A stretch of 64,000 nt of DNA from Dugong dugon (taxonomy: Eukaryota > Chordata > Mammalia > Sirenia > Dugongidae). The notes beneath the pieces were generated by a model that was given only the letters and a program-made list of their open reading frames with translations, ran no database searches and had not been told where the DNA came from. Of this stretch, positions 34,860-47,088 are shown in pieces (within the stretch, counting starts at the first letter, position 1; each line of letters starts with the position of its first letter). The stretch covers positions 44,869,501 through 44,933,500 of the forward strand of contig CM057482.1 of assembly GCA_030035585.1 (NCBI GenBank), read 5' to 3'. A program made the translations under genes and the position numbers.

Positions 34860-35640
34860 ACAACACCTCTGATACCTCTTCATTGGGGCGCCAGCAAATG
34901 AGGCACTAGATTAGGCTTGACACTGGCATAATGCAAGCCGAGGTTCACCGGGTGTAATTAATTGGAACTTCGCCAGCTTGACAAATTGGGATGATGAATC
35001 TATCTCGTATGAATAGGGAAAAAATGCATAATCACTCAAAGATTTAGTTAAGACAGCTTTTCTCGGACTCACTGCCACAGCAAAATCCATGAAAGCAAGG
35101 AAACATCACTTTAAAGAAGGCAATGTCCTTCATCTGTTCAATTTATAACTTTTTGTTCTTGAATTTATGGGAGAAGTCAACTCAGATTTGCTTGACTTTA
35201 AGGGGAGAAGAGGTTTCTCTCGTGACTTTAAGAAATAATTTGTCTTCCATGTCCTTCTGTTCAGTCAGAGAGATGTATAAATGGGGCAATTTTATTACTA
35301 ATTCTTTAAGGCATTTTAATGGTAGTTGAACCAAACTGGCCACTTTGCCTCTATGGAGATAGGTTTATGATACATGACCAAAGAACACAAAAACGTTCTT
35401 GGCGGGTTTGTCCCCCGCCACCAGCTTTTCTGGATCACCGTTTGTAGGCTGTGATGAATTCAGCAGGAGGTAGGGAAGTGCTGCTTTCTTTTCTAATTGG
35501 CAGGGGAACACATATTTTTAATTTATTCTACATTCAAGTTGGGTCTAATTGTGAAGTAAGAAGTATCAATTAGGTGATTATCCAGCAAATTTGACAAATG
35601 ATAAAAAAAATCAGACAAGACAATTCAGAACTCCCATAAA
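34860..35640. promoter_or_regulatory. Candidate conserved noncoding element
   Basis: A repeat-free block with many homeodomain-like cores: 'gtgtaattaattgg' (34950), 'caatttataac' (35136), 'gcattttaatgg' (35310), 'caattaggtgattatcc' (35566). Texture is like developmental enhancers near regulatory genes. Conservation cannot be shown from one sequence. Confidence 0.35.
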
Positions 35641-36339
35641 AAATCTTTTGAATTATTAATCAGAGTAACTAGATATTTATGCCCCGAGCAAGAAGACATT
35701 TCTTCCAAGAAGAAAGGGAGTGTAAGTTCACAAGTTTTCATGGCATGACCTACAGGTATTCATTAGTTCATGGGCCTTGAGTCTGTGGGATCTTTTTTTC
35801 TTTGTGTGTCAATAACACTCCTTACCCTTTTCTACTAAATAATGGAGTGATTCTGTTTGTTCATTCTTATCCCTGGAGAACAGACACTTCTACAGCTCTC
35901 GCCACAAAAGCCTGGCAAACATTGATGACAATGGTCTACACCGAAAGAAACCTGTTCATGGTTCCTCTTTTCCAGCCAACATAGAGCAAAGCACTAAGAC
36001 AATGCTTAGGTTAAAATGTTGTGAATGCCAAGGCCTTACCTGTGGCACCATAGAGTGTTGCATACAAACACAAAAATTCATCCATTGCAGCCGGCCCTTC
36101 CGGGCCCCTGCCAATCCATTTCCTATACAGGTGCCCCCTGTCAAAGTGGGAGCTTAGGGAGTTATGTGACCTGGAGTCCATTCAAGGAAAATTGTACTAA
36201 AACTATTCAGCAAGGCCTGAAGAAGAGTTTAAAGAGAAAAGTGGCCCAGGTTGCACTGTGAGCTGACCTGGTGTGCAAGGGTAATTACCACTGAGTTTTG
36301 AAGTCTGTCACTTTTTCCTCCCCTTTGCTTAGTAGAAAT
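35641..36339. other. No recognisable feature
   Basis: Unique-looking DNA. No gene or repeat recognised. Confidence 0.35.
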
Positions 36340-36662
36340 ATTCTGTAAAAAACATTTCTGTATACCAAGATCCATTGCAGCAATATTCACAATAGCCAAA
36401 AGATGGAAACTGCCCAAATGTCTCTATACAGATGAATGGATAAACAATATGTTGTATATACACACAATGGAATACTGTTCAGTCATAAAAAAAAATGAGG
36501 TCTTGATACCTGGTACGTACGACATGGATGAACCTTGGAGACATTATTCTGAGTGAAACAAGACAGAAGTAAAAGGCCAAATATCATATGATCTCACTTA
36601 CATGAATGTCTAACTAGGTAAATGCATACAGACCAGTGTTTATTAGTGATTACCTTGGGTTG
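36340..36662 (+). repeat. Old L1 ORF2 end and 3' UTR
   Basis: 'ttgcagcaatattcacaata', 'atggaatactgttcagtcat' and 'catgatctcactt'-like text ('tatgatctcacttacatgaa') are typical of the last part of mammalian L1. Confidence 0.8.
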
Positions 36663-36664
36663 AA

Positions 36665-36872
36665 GAAGCCCCGGTGGTGCATTAATTAAGCCCTTGGCTG
36701 CTAACAGAAAAGTCAGCAGTTTGAACCCACCAGCCACTCCACGGGAGAAAGATGTAGCAGTCTGCTTCCATAAAGATTTACAGTCTTAGAAACCCTATGG
36801 GGAAGTTAAATTCTGTCCGACAGTGTTGCTATGAGTCCGAATCAACTCGATGGCAGAAATGGGTTTGGTTTT
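36665..36872 (+). mobile_element. AfroSINE
   Basis: Head 'gccccggtggtgcattaatt', 'ggcagaaatgggtttggttt' tail. Near full length. Confidence 0.92.
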
Positions 36873-37155
36873 AGACACTCCATGCTGGCACACCGCTTTA
36901 CTGTGGTGCAGGAGAGGAGATGTCCCTGGGGAGACCACTGAAGTTACCAGTACCAAAGGGTAAGAGGTTTCTCTGGAAGCACCAGAATTTGCACCTATGA
37001 AGATAATCTCTAAGCAAATCAGGGCTATTGTTAACCAAAATTTGACCTTCCCTCCTTTTCTACATCTATGTTTTTTAACATAATAGTGTTGCTGAAAGGT
37101 TGCAATCTTTTGATTCATTAACAACATTTTCCCTTCAATTTTTCTAGTCTCATCT

Positions 37156-37352
37156 TGGGAGTCCTGGTGGCACAGTGGTTAAGCACTCAGCTGCTAAGAG
37201 AAAGGTCAGCTGCCAGAATCCACCAGCCACTCCATGGGAGAAATATGTGGCGGTCTGCTTCCTTAAAGACTTACAGCCTTGGAAACCCTGTGGGGCATTT
37301 CTACCCTGTCCTATAGGGTCGCTATGAGTTGGAATCCACTCGAGGGCAGGGA
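37156..37352 (+). mobile_element. AfroSINE
   Basis: Head 'gggagtcctggtggcacagt' is close to the family's ideal form; 3' part 'ggtcgctatgagttggaatc'. Confidence 0.93.
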
Positions 37353-37429
37353 GGGGGGAGTCCCATCTTCCCAGCCATTATAAGATAAGAAAAATTTAAG
37401 CTAGAAGAGTGGCTTTCATTTTTACTGAA

Positions 37430-37770
37430 CGTATCGTCATGGATTATCTCATTTAATCCCTCCTGTCTCCACAGAGCAAGAACTCATTTTTTAAATGGGT
37501 TCAGGGAAGTTAAGAGACACACTCAAATTCTTGTAGCTGTAGATTTGTAGCTGCAATGCAAAATCATGGTTTTCAGATTCCAAATTTTATGGTTTTTCCA
37601 TTATACTATCATGTATCACTTCCCATAATAATAATCTCACTGCTTTACAATTTTTAAAATTAGCAATGAAATAATAAAAATAGCTGTCTGTGTGCCAGGC
37701 ACTGTGCTTGGCATTATTTCAATTAATCCCACAATTTCCCTAACCAAACATATATTATTAGTTGCCTGCT
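37430..37770 (-). repeat. Two reverse MIR fragments
   Basis: 37430-37620 ('atctcatttaatccc', 'ttaagagacacactcaaatt', 'ccattatactatcatg') and 37655-37770 ('tgtgccaggcactgtgcttg') are both MIR on the minus strand. Confidence 0.7.
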
Positions 37771-38199
37771 GTAGGTGGGTCCCTGGGTGGTGCAAACAGT
37801 TAACAAGCTTGGCTGGTAACTGAAAGGTTAGTCGTTCAAGTACACCCAGAAAGGCCTGGTGATCTGCTTTCAAAAAAGCAGCCATTGACTTCCAGGCAAC
37901 ATGGCACTGTAGGCAGAAGCACCACGCCGTCCCTCCACAGCAAAGATCCGAAAAGCTAAGTCAAACAGAAACGGCAAGCCTGAAAGCCTAAGCATCAAAT
38001 GAAGAGATAAAGAACTCAGCCAAACACCGAATGGAAAAAGAAACTGACAGAGAACAGAGAGCAAGGAGAGATATGTGCAGTGGTCCCCTGTCAGCTAACT
38101 CAGCACAGATCTGCCATCTTGGACTCCTATCAGAGATCAGTGAACAGGGAGTATGAGAAAGCAGCTTCACGGAGCTTCCAGCAGGAGACAGAACAATCC

Positions 38200-39272
<1,073 letters not shown>

Positions 39273-39277
39273 AACCA

Positions 39278-40615
39278 GTAAACAGCAATATACGCTTTCC
39301 TACACCCCACCCTTCTTCACCCCCATTCGGCCTCCTCTGCTTCCTGCAGCCACAGCCTTCTGGCCAGAAAGCACCAGTTTCACCCCGGTGTCACTTGGAT
39401 TCTACCCGCCCAGACTACCTGGCTCCCTAAGTGCCATTTGTTGGCTGCTGGTGTTGCTTTTTTTCACTTCTTTATATTTCTTCCTTACTTCTCACCACCT
39501 CCCACTACTTTCTCTCAAATACCTGGCTCCAAGCACCATCTTTGCTACTTCCTGGAAGGCTTTGAGGTGCCGCTTGAGTGTGGGACTGCTTCCCAGCCCA
39601 TGCTGCTGCGCTGGTGGCTGGTGGGATCCTGGGGCTTTTTTGTTTGTTTGTTTTGAATTGTTTGTTTCCATTTTCTTTTCTTGAATTAGGAGCCCATTCT
39701 GGCTGAGCAGTGCTGTGCTGCTTGGGACTTACCCCTTCAGTTTCTGCAGAAGCGCAGAGGGATCCCTGACCACATTTCTTTTCTCTTGCTTTTTTGGGGT
39801 TTTTTCTGTTGTTTTGGGGGCTTTTCTTGTTCTTTTTGTTTAATTTGTTTGTTTTCTTTTCTCTCTCTTTCCCTTTTTGTCTTTCTTCATTACTCAGTTT
39901 CTCATCTCTCTATACTTTCCTTCTCTTCCTGTCCTCTTAATACCTGGCACTGAGTGACACCTCTACCTCTTCTAGCCAGTCTGTACTTCACTGCCTAGAA
40001 ACAACTTCCCCAGACCTCGCAACCACACTGGTGGGATCCCTGGGAGCTTTTCTTTTCTTTTTCATTCTAATTTTTATTTATTCAATTTTCTTCTTTTTTT
40101 CTTCTTCTCCTTTTTGTTGTTCTCCATTTCATAGTCTCTCATCTCTCCACTCCAATAGCAAGCTCCCCTAGTACTCTTTTTTGTATGTTTGCATGCTTTT
40201 GGCTCCTTTTCCTCTCTCCCCTCACTCCTCCCATACCCATCTTAGCTCCACACAGCATATTCTACGCCCCTCCCCCATCCTGCCTACCTGCACCACGTGC
40301 TGAACATCACACCACCAGGCAGACCAGGCATGGACTACTGGAATCTTCCCTGCACTGATTACTGACCTGCCCTGGTGGCCGTAGTAAGTGTCACAAACAA
40401 CCCATCCCGGCAATTCCTCTTCAACTAGACCTGCCCTGCTGTACCATATCTGAGTGGCTGACCCTGCAAATTGGAGAAAGAGGCAAAAAGTATCATGCAC
40501 ACAGATGAGCGAACAACAAAGAACACACAGCCCTCCTGTTCATACATAGCCAAATAAAAAAAAAAGGACAAAACAAACAAATCTACAATCAATAAATGAG
40601 AAAAATAACTACTGA
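39278..40615 (+). promoter_or_regulatory. L1-A 5' UTR, distal part
   Basis: Pyrimidine-rich internal promoter region, with one copy of the 280-bp monomer (39277-39570: 'gtgccatttgttggctgctg') and then the same text as in L1-B at 44590-45614. Confidence 0.8.
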
Positions 40616-41665
40616 ATGCCCCAAAGACAGCAGACAATATGCAAACATTTACAAAAACAGGACAGGATGGTTCCAGCGGGCATCCAAAATAAAATACCAG
40701 ATGACTTTCCAGTAGAAGAAAAGTCACTAGAATTACCTGAGAGAAAATTCAAATCTCTAATATTCACAGCTATCCAAGTGTTGAATCAAAAAGCAGAGAA
40801 AAATGAGGATAAAATAGACGAATTCGTGGAAAAGCCAGGCAAATTCATAGAAAATACAGACAAAAAGAAGAATTCAGGAAAATAATGCAGGAACAAAATG
40901 CCAAAATAAATTCACAACTAGAAATTATACAAAAACAACAATTAGAAATCCAAAAGATAAACAACAAGATTTCAGAAATGGACAGTGTCATAGAAGGCCT
41001 GAGGAGCAGGTAAGAAATGGTAGAAGACAGGATCAGTGAAATTGAAGACAAATGCTTGGATACAACTCTTTTGAGGAAAACTCAGAAAAAAAGAACAAAG
41101 AAAAATGAAGAGACCCTGAGAGTTATGTGGGATACAATCAAAAGCAAAAGTTTGTGAGTAATTGGAGTTCCAGAACAGGGAGAGAAAACAGAAAACACAG
41201 AGAGGATCATTGAAGAACTGCTGACAGAAAACTTCCCTAATATCATGAAAGATGAAAAGCTGGCCATCCAAGAAGGTCAATGAACCTTATATAGGGTACA
41301 CCCCAAAAGAAAATCACCAAGGCATATCATAATCACACTTGCCAAAACCGAAGACAAACAAAGAATCTTGAAAGCAGCTTGAGAAAAACAAAAAGTCACA
41401 TACAGAGGAGAAACACTAAGACTAAGCTCAGATTATTCAGCAGAAACCATACAGGCAAGAAGGAAATGCGATAACATATATAAAACCTTGAAAGAAACAA
41501 AATTTGCCAGCCAAGAATAATATATCCTGCAAAACTCTTGCTCAAATATGATGGTGAAATTAGGACATTTCCAGATAAATAGAAACTAAGGGAAAAACCA
41601 AACCAAACTCACAAGAATTATTAAAGGGAGTCCTTCGATCTGAGAACAAACAACATCAGCTCACA
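40616..41665 (+). pseudogene. L1-A ORF1, broken
   Basis: ATG at 40616 gives 'MPQRQQTICKHLQKQDRM'. The first 89 codons are open, then a shift at the 'gacaaaaagaagaattcagg' deletion, a TAA at 41011 where L1-1 has an Arg/Phe region, and more stops. The RNA-binding core text 'QGEKTENTERIIEELL' survives in pieces near 41175-41225. Confidence 0.85.
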
Positions 41666-42079
41666 GGATGAATCTACGATGCAAGATTGCACCAGCCAGA
41701 TATCAATCTAGGAAATGAACTCTCAAGGACTATCCAAAACCAAAAGAAACACAACAGGGAATCAGAGCAGTTAATCAGTAAATGACAATAACATCAGAAC
41801 AATAAAAGAGGGAATAAATACTATATGTACAGACCTTCTAATGGAGAGGAAGGCAAGGTGATACCAAGCAATAACAGACTTCCTCAAACTTAGAAAGATA
41901 AGGGTAAATTTCAAGGTAACCACAAAGAAAGTTAACACACCTACTCACCAAAATAAAGAAGAAAAACATAAAGTCTCAGAAAAAAAAAAACTACAAAACC
42001 AAAAAAAATGAAAAAAAATCCTAAAACAAAAGGAATTCAGCACAGGAGAGTAAGAGGAACAAAAAAAAGTCAGCACCAT

Positions 42080-42106
42080 AAAAAAAAAAAAAAAAAAAAA
42101 AAAAAA
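42080..42106 (+). repeat. Poly(A) expansion in L1-A spacer
   Basis: About 26 consecutive A bases in the inter-ORF region, versus 8 or 9 at the same place in L1-1 and L1-B. Confidence 0.9.
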
Positions 42107-42116
42107 CCACTACAAA

Positions 42117-43779
42117 ATGACAGCAATAAACCCACATCTATCAATAATTACACTGAATGTAAATGGCCTAAATGCACCCATAAAGAGACAGAGTGAGAGA
42201 AAGTATTAAAAAAAAAAAAAAAAAACAGGATCCATCAATATGCTGTCTACAAAAGACACACCTTAGAAGAAAAGATGTAAATTTATTAAAAATCAAAGGC
42301 TGGAAAAAAATATATCAAGCTAACAACTACCAAAAAAGAGCAGGAGTGACTATACTAATCTCAGATAAAATAGACTTTAAAACAAAATCCACCATAAAAG
42401 ACAAAGAAGAACACTATATAGTGATTAAGAGGACAATCCATCATGAAGTCATAACCATAATAAACATCTACCCACCCAACATCAGGGGTCCAAAACACGT
42501 AAAACAAACTCTAACAACACTGAAAAGAGATACAGACAGTTCCACAATAATAGTAAGAGACGTCAGCACACCACTCTTGGTAAAGGACAGAACAGCTAAA
42601 AAGAAATTCAACAAAGATACAGAAGACCTAAAGGGCACAATCAACCAATCTAACCTCATAGACATATGTAGAACAATCCCACCTACAGCTGCAAGGTACA
42701 CATTCTTTTCCAATGCACACGGAACGTTCTCCAGAATAGACCACATCTTAGGCCACAGAGCAGTCCTCAACAAGATCCAAAACGTTGAGATAATGCAAAG
42801 TATCTTCTCTGACCATAACACCATCAAGGAAGAAATTAACAACAGAAAGAACAAGGAAAAAAAATCAGTTACATGGAAACTAAATAACACCCTGCTTACA
42901 AACCACTGGGTAATAGAAGAAATCAGAGATGGAATCAAAAGATTCCTGGAATCAAACAAGAATGAAAACACATCATACCAAAACCTCTGGGACACAGCAA
43001 AGGCAGTACTCTGAGGACAATTTATAGCAGTAGATGCACACATCAAAAAAGAAAGGACAAAATCAAAACATTAACTACACAACTCAAACAAATAGAAAAA
43101 GAACAGCAAAAAAAAAAGCCCACAGCCACCAGAAGAAAGGAAATAACAAAGATCAGAGCAAAAATAAATGAAATAGAGAATCGAAAACAAGAGAAACAAT
43201 CAACAAAACCAAAAGTTGGTTCTTTGAAAGGATCGACAAAATTGACAAAGTACTGGCCAAACTCACAAAATAAAAACAGGAGAGGATGAAAATTACCCAA
43301 ATAAGAAATGAAACGGGGGACATTACAATAGACCCAACTGAACTAAAAGGGATCATAAAAGAGTTATGAAAAACTACACTCCAACAAATTTGAAAACCTA
43401 GAGGAAATGGATAAATTTCTAGAAACACACCACTTACCCAAACTATCACAGAGTGATGTTGAAAATATGAACAGACCCATAACAAGAGAAGAGATTGAAA
43501 AGGTAATTAAAAAAAAAAAAAACTCCCAACAAAAAAAAGCCCTGGCCCAGATGGCTTCACTAGAGAATTCTACCAAACATTCAGAGAAGAGCTTGTACCA
43601 GTACTACTCAAACTATTTCAGAACATAGAAAAGGAAGTGACATTTCCAAATTCATTCTATAAAGCCAACATAACCCTGATACCAAAACCAGGCAAAGATG
43701 CCACAAAAAAAGAAAATTACAGACCAATATCTCTCATGAACATAGATGCAAAAATTCTCAACAAAATTCTAACCAGTAG
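42117..43779 (+). pseudogene. L1-A ORF2, truncated
   Basis: ATG at 42117 corresponds to 5439 in L1-1. A second A-run near 42207 shifts frame. 42193-43014 is open for the endonuclease, but the catalytic QETHL reads QKTHL and GDFN reads RDVS, so it is dead at two active-site positions. The RT begins after 43400 ('THHLPKLSQSDVENMNRP') and the element stops at 43779. Confidence 0.88.
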
Positions 43780-45614
43780 GACTTCCGGCAAAATGGCGAT
43801 CTAGGCAGAAGCACCACACTATCCCTCCACAGCAAAGATCCAAAAAACTAAGCCAAACAGACAAAATAACAATCCTGAAATGCTAAAACATCAAATGAAG
43901 AGATAAAGAACTCAGCCAAGCACCAAATGGAGTGAGAAAACTGACAGAGAACGGAAAGCAAGGAGAGATTCATGCAGAGGTCCCCTATCAGCTTCACAGA
44001 GCTTCTAGCGGGAGACAAAACAACCAGTAATTTGCTATAGATGCTTTCCCACCCCCACCTTCTTCACCCCCACTTGGCTTCCTCTGCTTCCCGCAGCCAA
44101 AATCTCTTGTCAGGGAAGCACCAGCTGCTTGGATTCCACACACCAGAATGGGCCGGCTCTCTCAGTGCCATTTGTTGGCTGCTGGTGTTGCTTTTTTCTG
44201 CTTCTTTTGATTTCTTCCTTACCTCTCACCACCTCCCCCTCCTTTTGCTCAAATACCTAGCTCCCTGCAGCATCTTTTCTTCTTCCTGAGGGGCTGCAGA
44301 GCTCCGGTAACTTGTGATATACACTTTCCCACCCCTTACCCGTCTTCAGCCACACTCGGCTGCCTCTGCTGCTTGTGGACACAGTCTCCTGTTCAGGAAG
44401 CACCAGCTGCTTGGATTCCACCAGCCAGCACTAAATGACTCTCAGAGTGCCATTTGTTGGCTGCTGGTGTTGCTTTTTTCCACTTCTTTTATTTCTTCCT
44501 CACCTCTCACCACCTCCCCCTCCTTTCGCTCAAATACCTGGCTCCGTGCGCCATCTTTTCTTCTTCCTGAGGGGCTGCAGATCTCTGTTCGAGTGTGGAA
44601 CTGCTTCCCAGTCTGAGCTGCTGCGCTGGTGGGATCACGGGGCTTTTGTTCATTTGTTTGTTTTGAATTGTTTGGTTTCTTTTCCTTTTTTTGAGTTGGG
44701 AGCCTGTTCTGGCCAAGTGGTGCTGCATGGGTTGGAACCTACCCCCTCAGCTTGCACAGACGTGCAGAGGGATCCCTGAGAGCATTTCTTTTTTTGTTAG
44801 TTTTTTTTTCCCCTGTTTTTTGGGGGGATTTTCTTGTTCTTTTGTTTTTAATTTGTTTCATTTTCTTTTCCCTCTTTTTCCCTTTTTGTCTTTCTTCATT
44901 ACTCTGTCTCTCGTCTCTCTATATCGTCCTTCTCTTTCTGTTCTCTGAATACCTGGCATCATATATCTCTACACATTCTAGCCAGGCTCTACTGCAACAC
45001 CTGAGAACAACTTCCCCAGACCTCATAGCCACACCGGTGGGATCCCTAGGAACATTGCTCTTCTTTTCCCTTTCTGATTTTTATTTATTAAATCTTTTCT
45101 TTTTTTTCTTCCTCTTCCCCTTTTTGTTTTTCTCCATTTCATAGTCTCTCATCTCTTCACTCCAATGGCAAGCTCCCCTAGCATTCTTTTTTGTTTCTTT
45201 GTATGTCTTTGGCTCCTGTTCCTCTCTCCTGTCTCCCATATCCATCTTAGCTCTACACATAACAATCTTCCTTCTGAGTCCTGTCTACCTGCACTGTGCG
45301 CTTAACATCACACCACCAAGCAGCACAGGCACGGCCTACTGGAACCTGCCCTGCACTGATTACCAACCCGCCGTGGTGGCTGACAAAGTGCCACAAAAAA
45401 CCCATCCCAGTAACTCCTTTTCAGCTAGACCTTCCCTGCCATACCATATCCGAGTGACTCACCCTGCCAATTGGAGAAGGAGGTGAAAAGTATCGTGCCC
45501 ACAGACGAGCAAACAACAAAGAACACACAGCCCGCCTGTTCAGACATAGCCAAATAAAAAAAAAGGACAAAACAAACAAATCTACAATCAATAAATGAAA
45601 AAAAAATCTACTGA
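43780..45614 (+). promoter_or_regulatory. L1-B 5' UTR with two tandem monomers
   Basis: Two related units of about 280 bp, 44024-44303 and 44304-44590, share 'gtgccatttgttggctgctg' and 'caccacctccccctcctttt'-type text. Tandem monomers act as promoter units in some mammalian L1s. The open frames here (for example 44435-44779) are low-complexity and not genes. Confidence 0.85.
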
Positions 45615-46690
45615 ATGCCCCTAAAACAGCAGACAATATCAAAACATTTACAAAAACAGGACAGGATGGCTCCAGTAGGAATACAAAATAAAACATAAGA
45701 TGACTTTCCAGTGGAAGAAAAGCCAACAGAAGTACCTGACAGGGAATTCAAATCTCTAGTACTCAGAATTATCCAAGAGCTAAAGCAAAAAGCAGACAAA
45801 AATGAGGGAAAAATAGACAAATTCATGGAAAATACAGATGAAAAATTGGAAGAATTCAAGAAAATAATGCAGGAACAAAATACCAAAATAAATTCACAAC
45901 TAGAAATTATACAAAAACAACAATTAGAAATCCAAAAGATAAACAACTAGATTTCAGATATGGACAGTGTTATAGAAGAGCTGAGGAGCAGATTTGAAAT
46001 GGTGGAAGACAGGATCAGTGAAACTGAAGACAAACACTTGGATACAACTCTTTTGAGGAAAACTCAGAAAAAAGAACAAAGAAAAATGAGGAGACCCTGA
46101 GAGTTATGTGGGATAAAATCAAATGCAAAAATTTGTGAGTGATTGGAGTTCCAGAACAGGGGGAGAAAACAGAAAACACAGAGAGGATCATTGAAGAACT
46201 GCTGACAGAAAACTTCCCTAATATCATGAAAGATGAAAAGCTGGCCATCCAAGAAGGTCAACGAACCTTATATAGGATACACCCCAAAAGAAAATCACCA
46301 AGGCATATCATAATCACACTCATAAAAAACCAAAAACAAACAAAGAATCCTGAGAGGAGCTGGTGAAAAACAAGAAGTTACATACAGAGGAGAAACAATA
46401 AGACTAAGCTCAGATTATTCAGCAGAAACCATGCAGGCAAGAAGGCAATGGGATGACATATAAAATATTGAAAGAAAAAAAATTGCCAGCCAAGAATAAT
46501 ATATCCTGCAAAACTCTTGTTCAAATATGATGATGAAATTAGGTCATTTCCAGATAAACAGAAATTAAGAAATATGTAAAAACCAAACCAAAATTACAAG
46601 AATTATTGCAGGGAATTCTTCAATCTGAGAACAAACAACTTCAGCTCACAGGCAGAATCTAGGACGCAGGATCGTACCAGCCAGATACCA
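45615..46690 (+). pseudogene. L1-B ORF1, broken
   Basis: ATG at 45615 gives 'MPLKQQTISKHLQKQDRM'. TAA at 45696 after codon 27, then open to 45950 with the coiled coil ('NTDEKLEEFKKIMQEQNTKI'), another TAA at 45948, and the RNA-binding core in pieces (46139-46366). Confidence 0.87.
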
Positions 46691-47088
46691 ATCTAGGAAA
46701 TCACCTCTCGAGGACTATCCAAAACCAAAAGAAATACAACAGGGAATCAGAGCGGTTAATCAGTAAATGACAACAACATCAAAACGATAAAAGAGAGAAT
46801 AAACGGCATAGGTATAGAAGCTTCTAATGGAGAGGAAGGCAAGGCGATACCAAGTAATGGTAGACTACTTCAAACTTAGAAAGAAAAGGGTAAAATTCAT
46901 GGTAACCACAAAGAAAGTTAACAAACCAACTCATAAAAATAAAGAGGAAAAACATAAAATCTCAGCAAAAACAAAACTTACAAAAACAAAAGAAATGAAA
47001 AAAAAATCCACCAACAAAAGTAACTCAGCACAGGAGAGTAAGAAGAACAAAGAGAACGTCAGCACCACAAAAAAAAAAGCACTACAAA

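Noticed and set aside
44024..44590. CRISPR-like or satellite array
   Set aside because: Only two units of 280 bp without spacers, inside an L1 5' UTR of a mammalian genome.
44435..45144. Hydrophobic frames as membrane proteins
   Set aside because: They are translations of a pyrimidine-rich L1 5' UTR, giving Phe/Leu/Ser-rich text.
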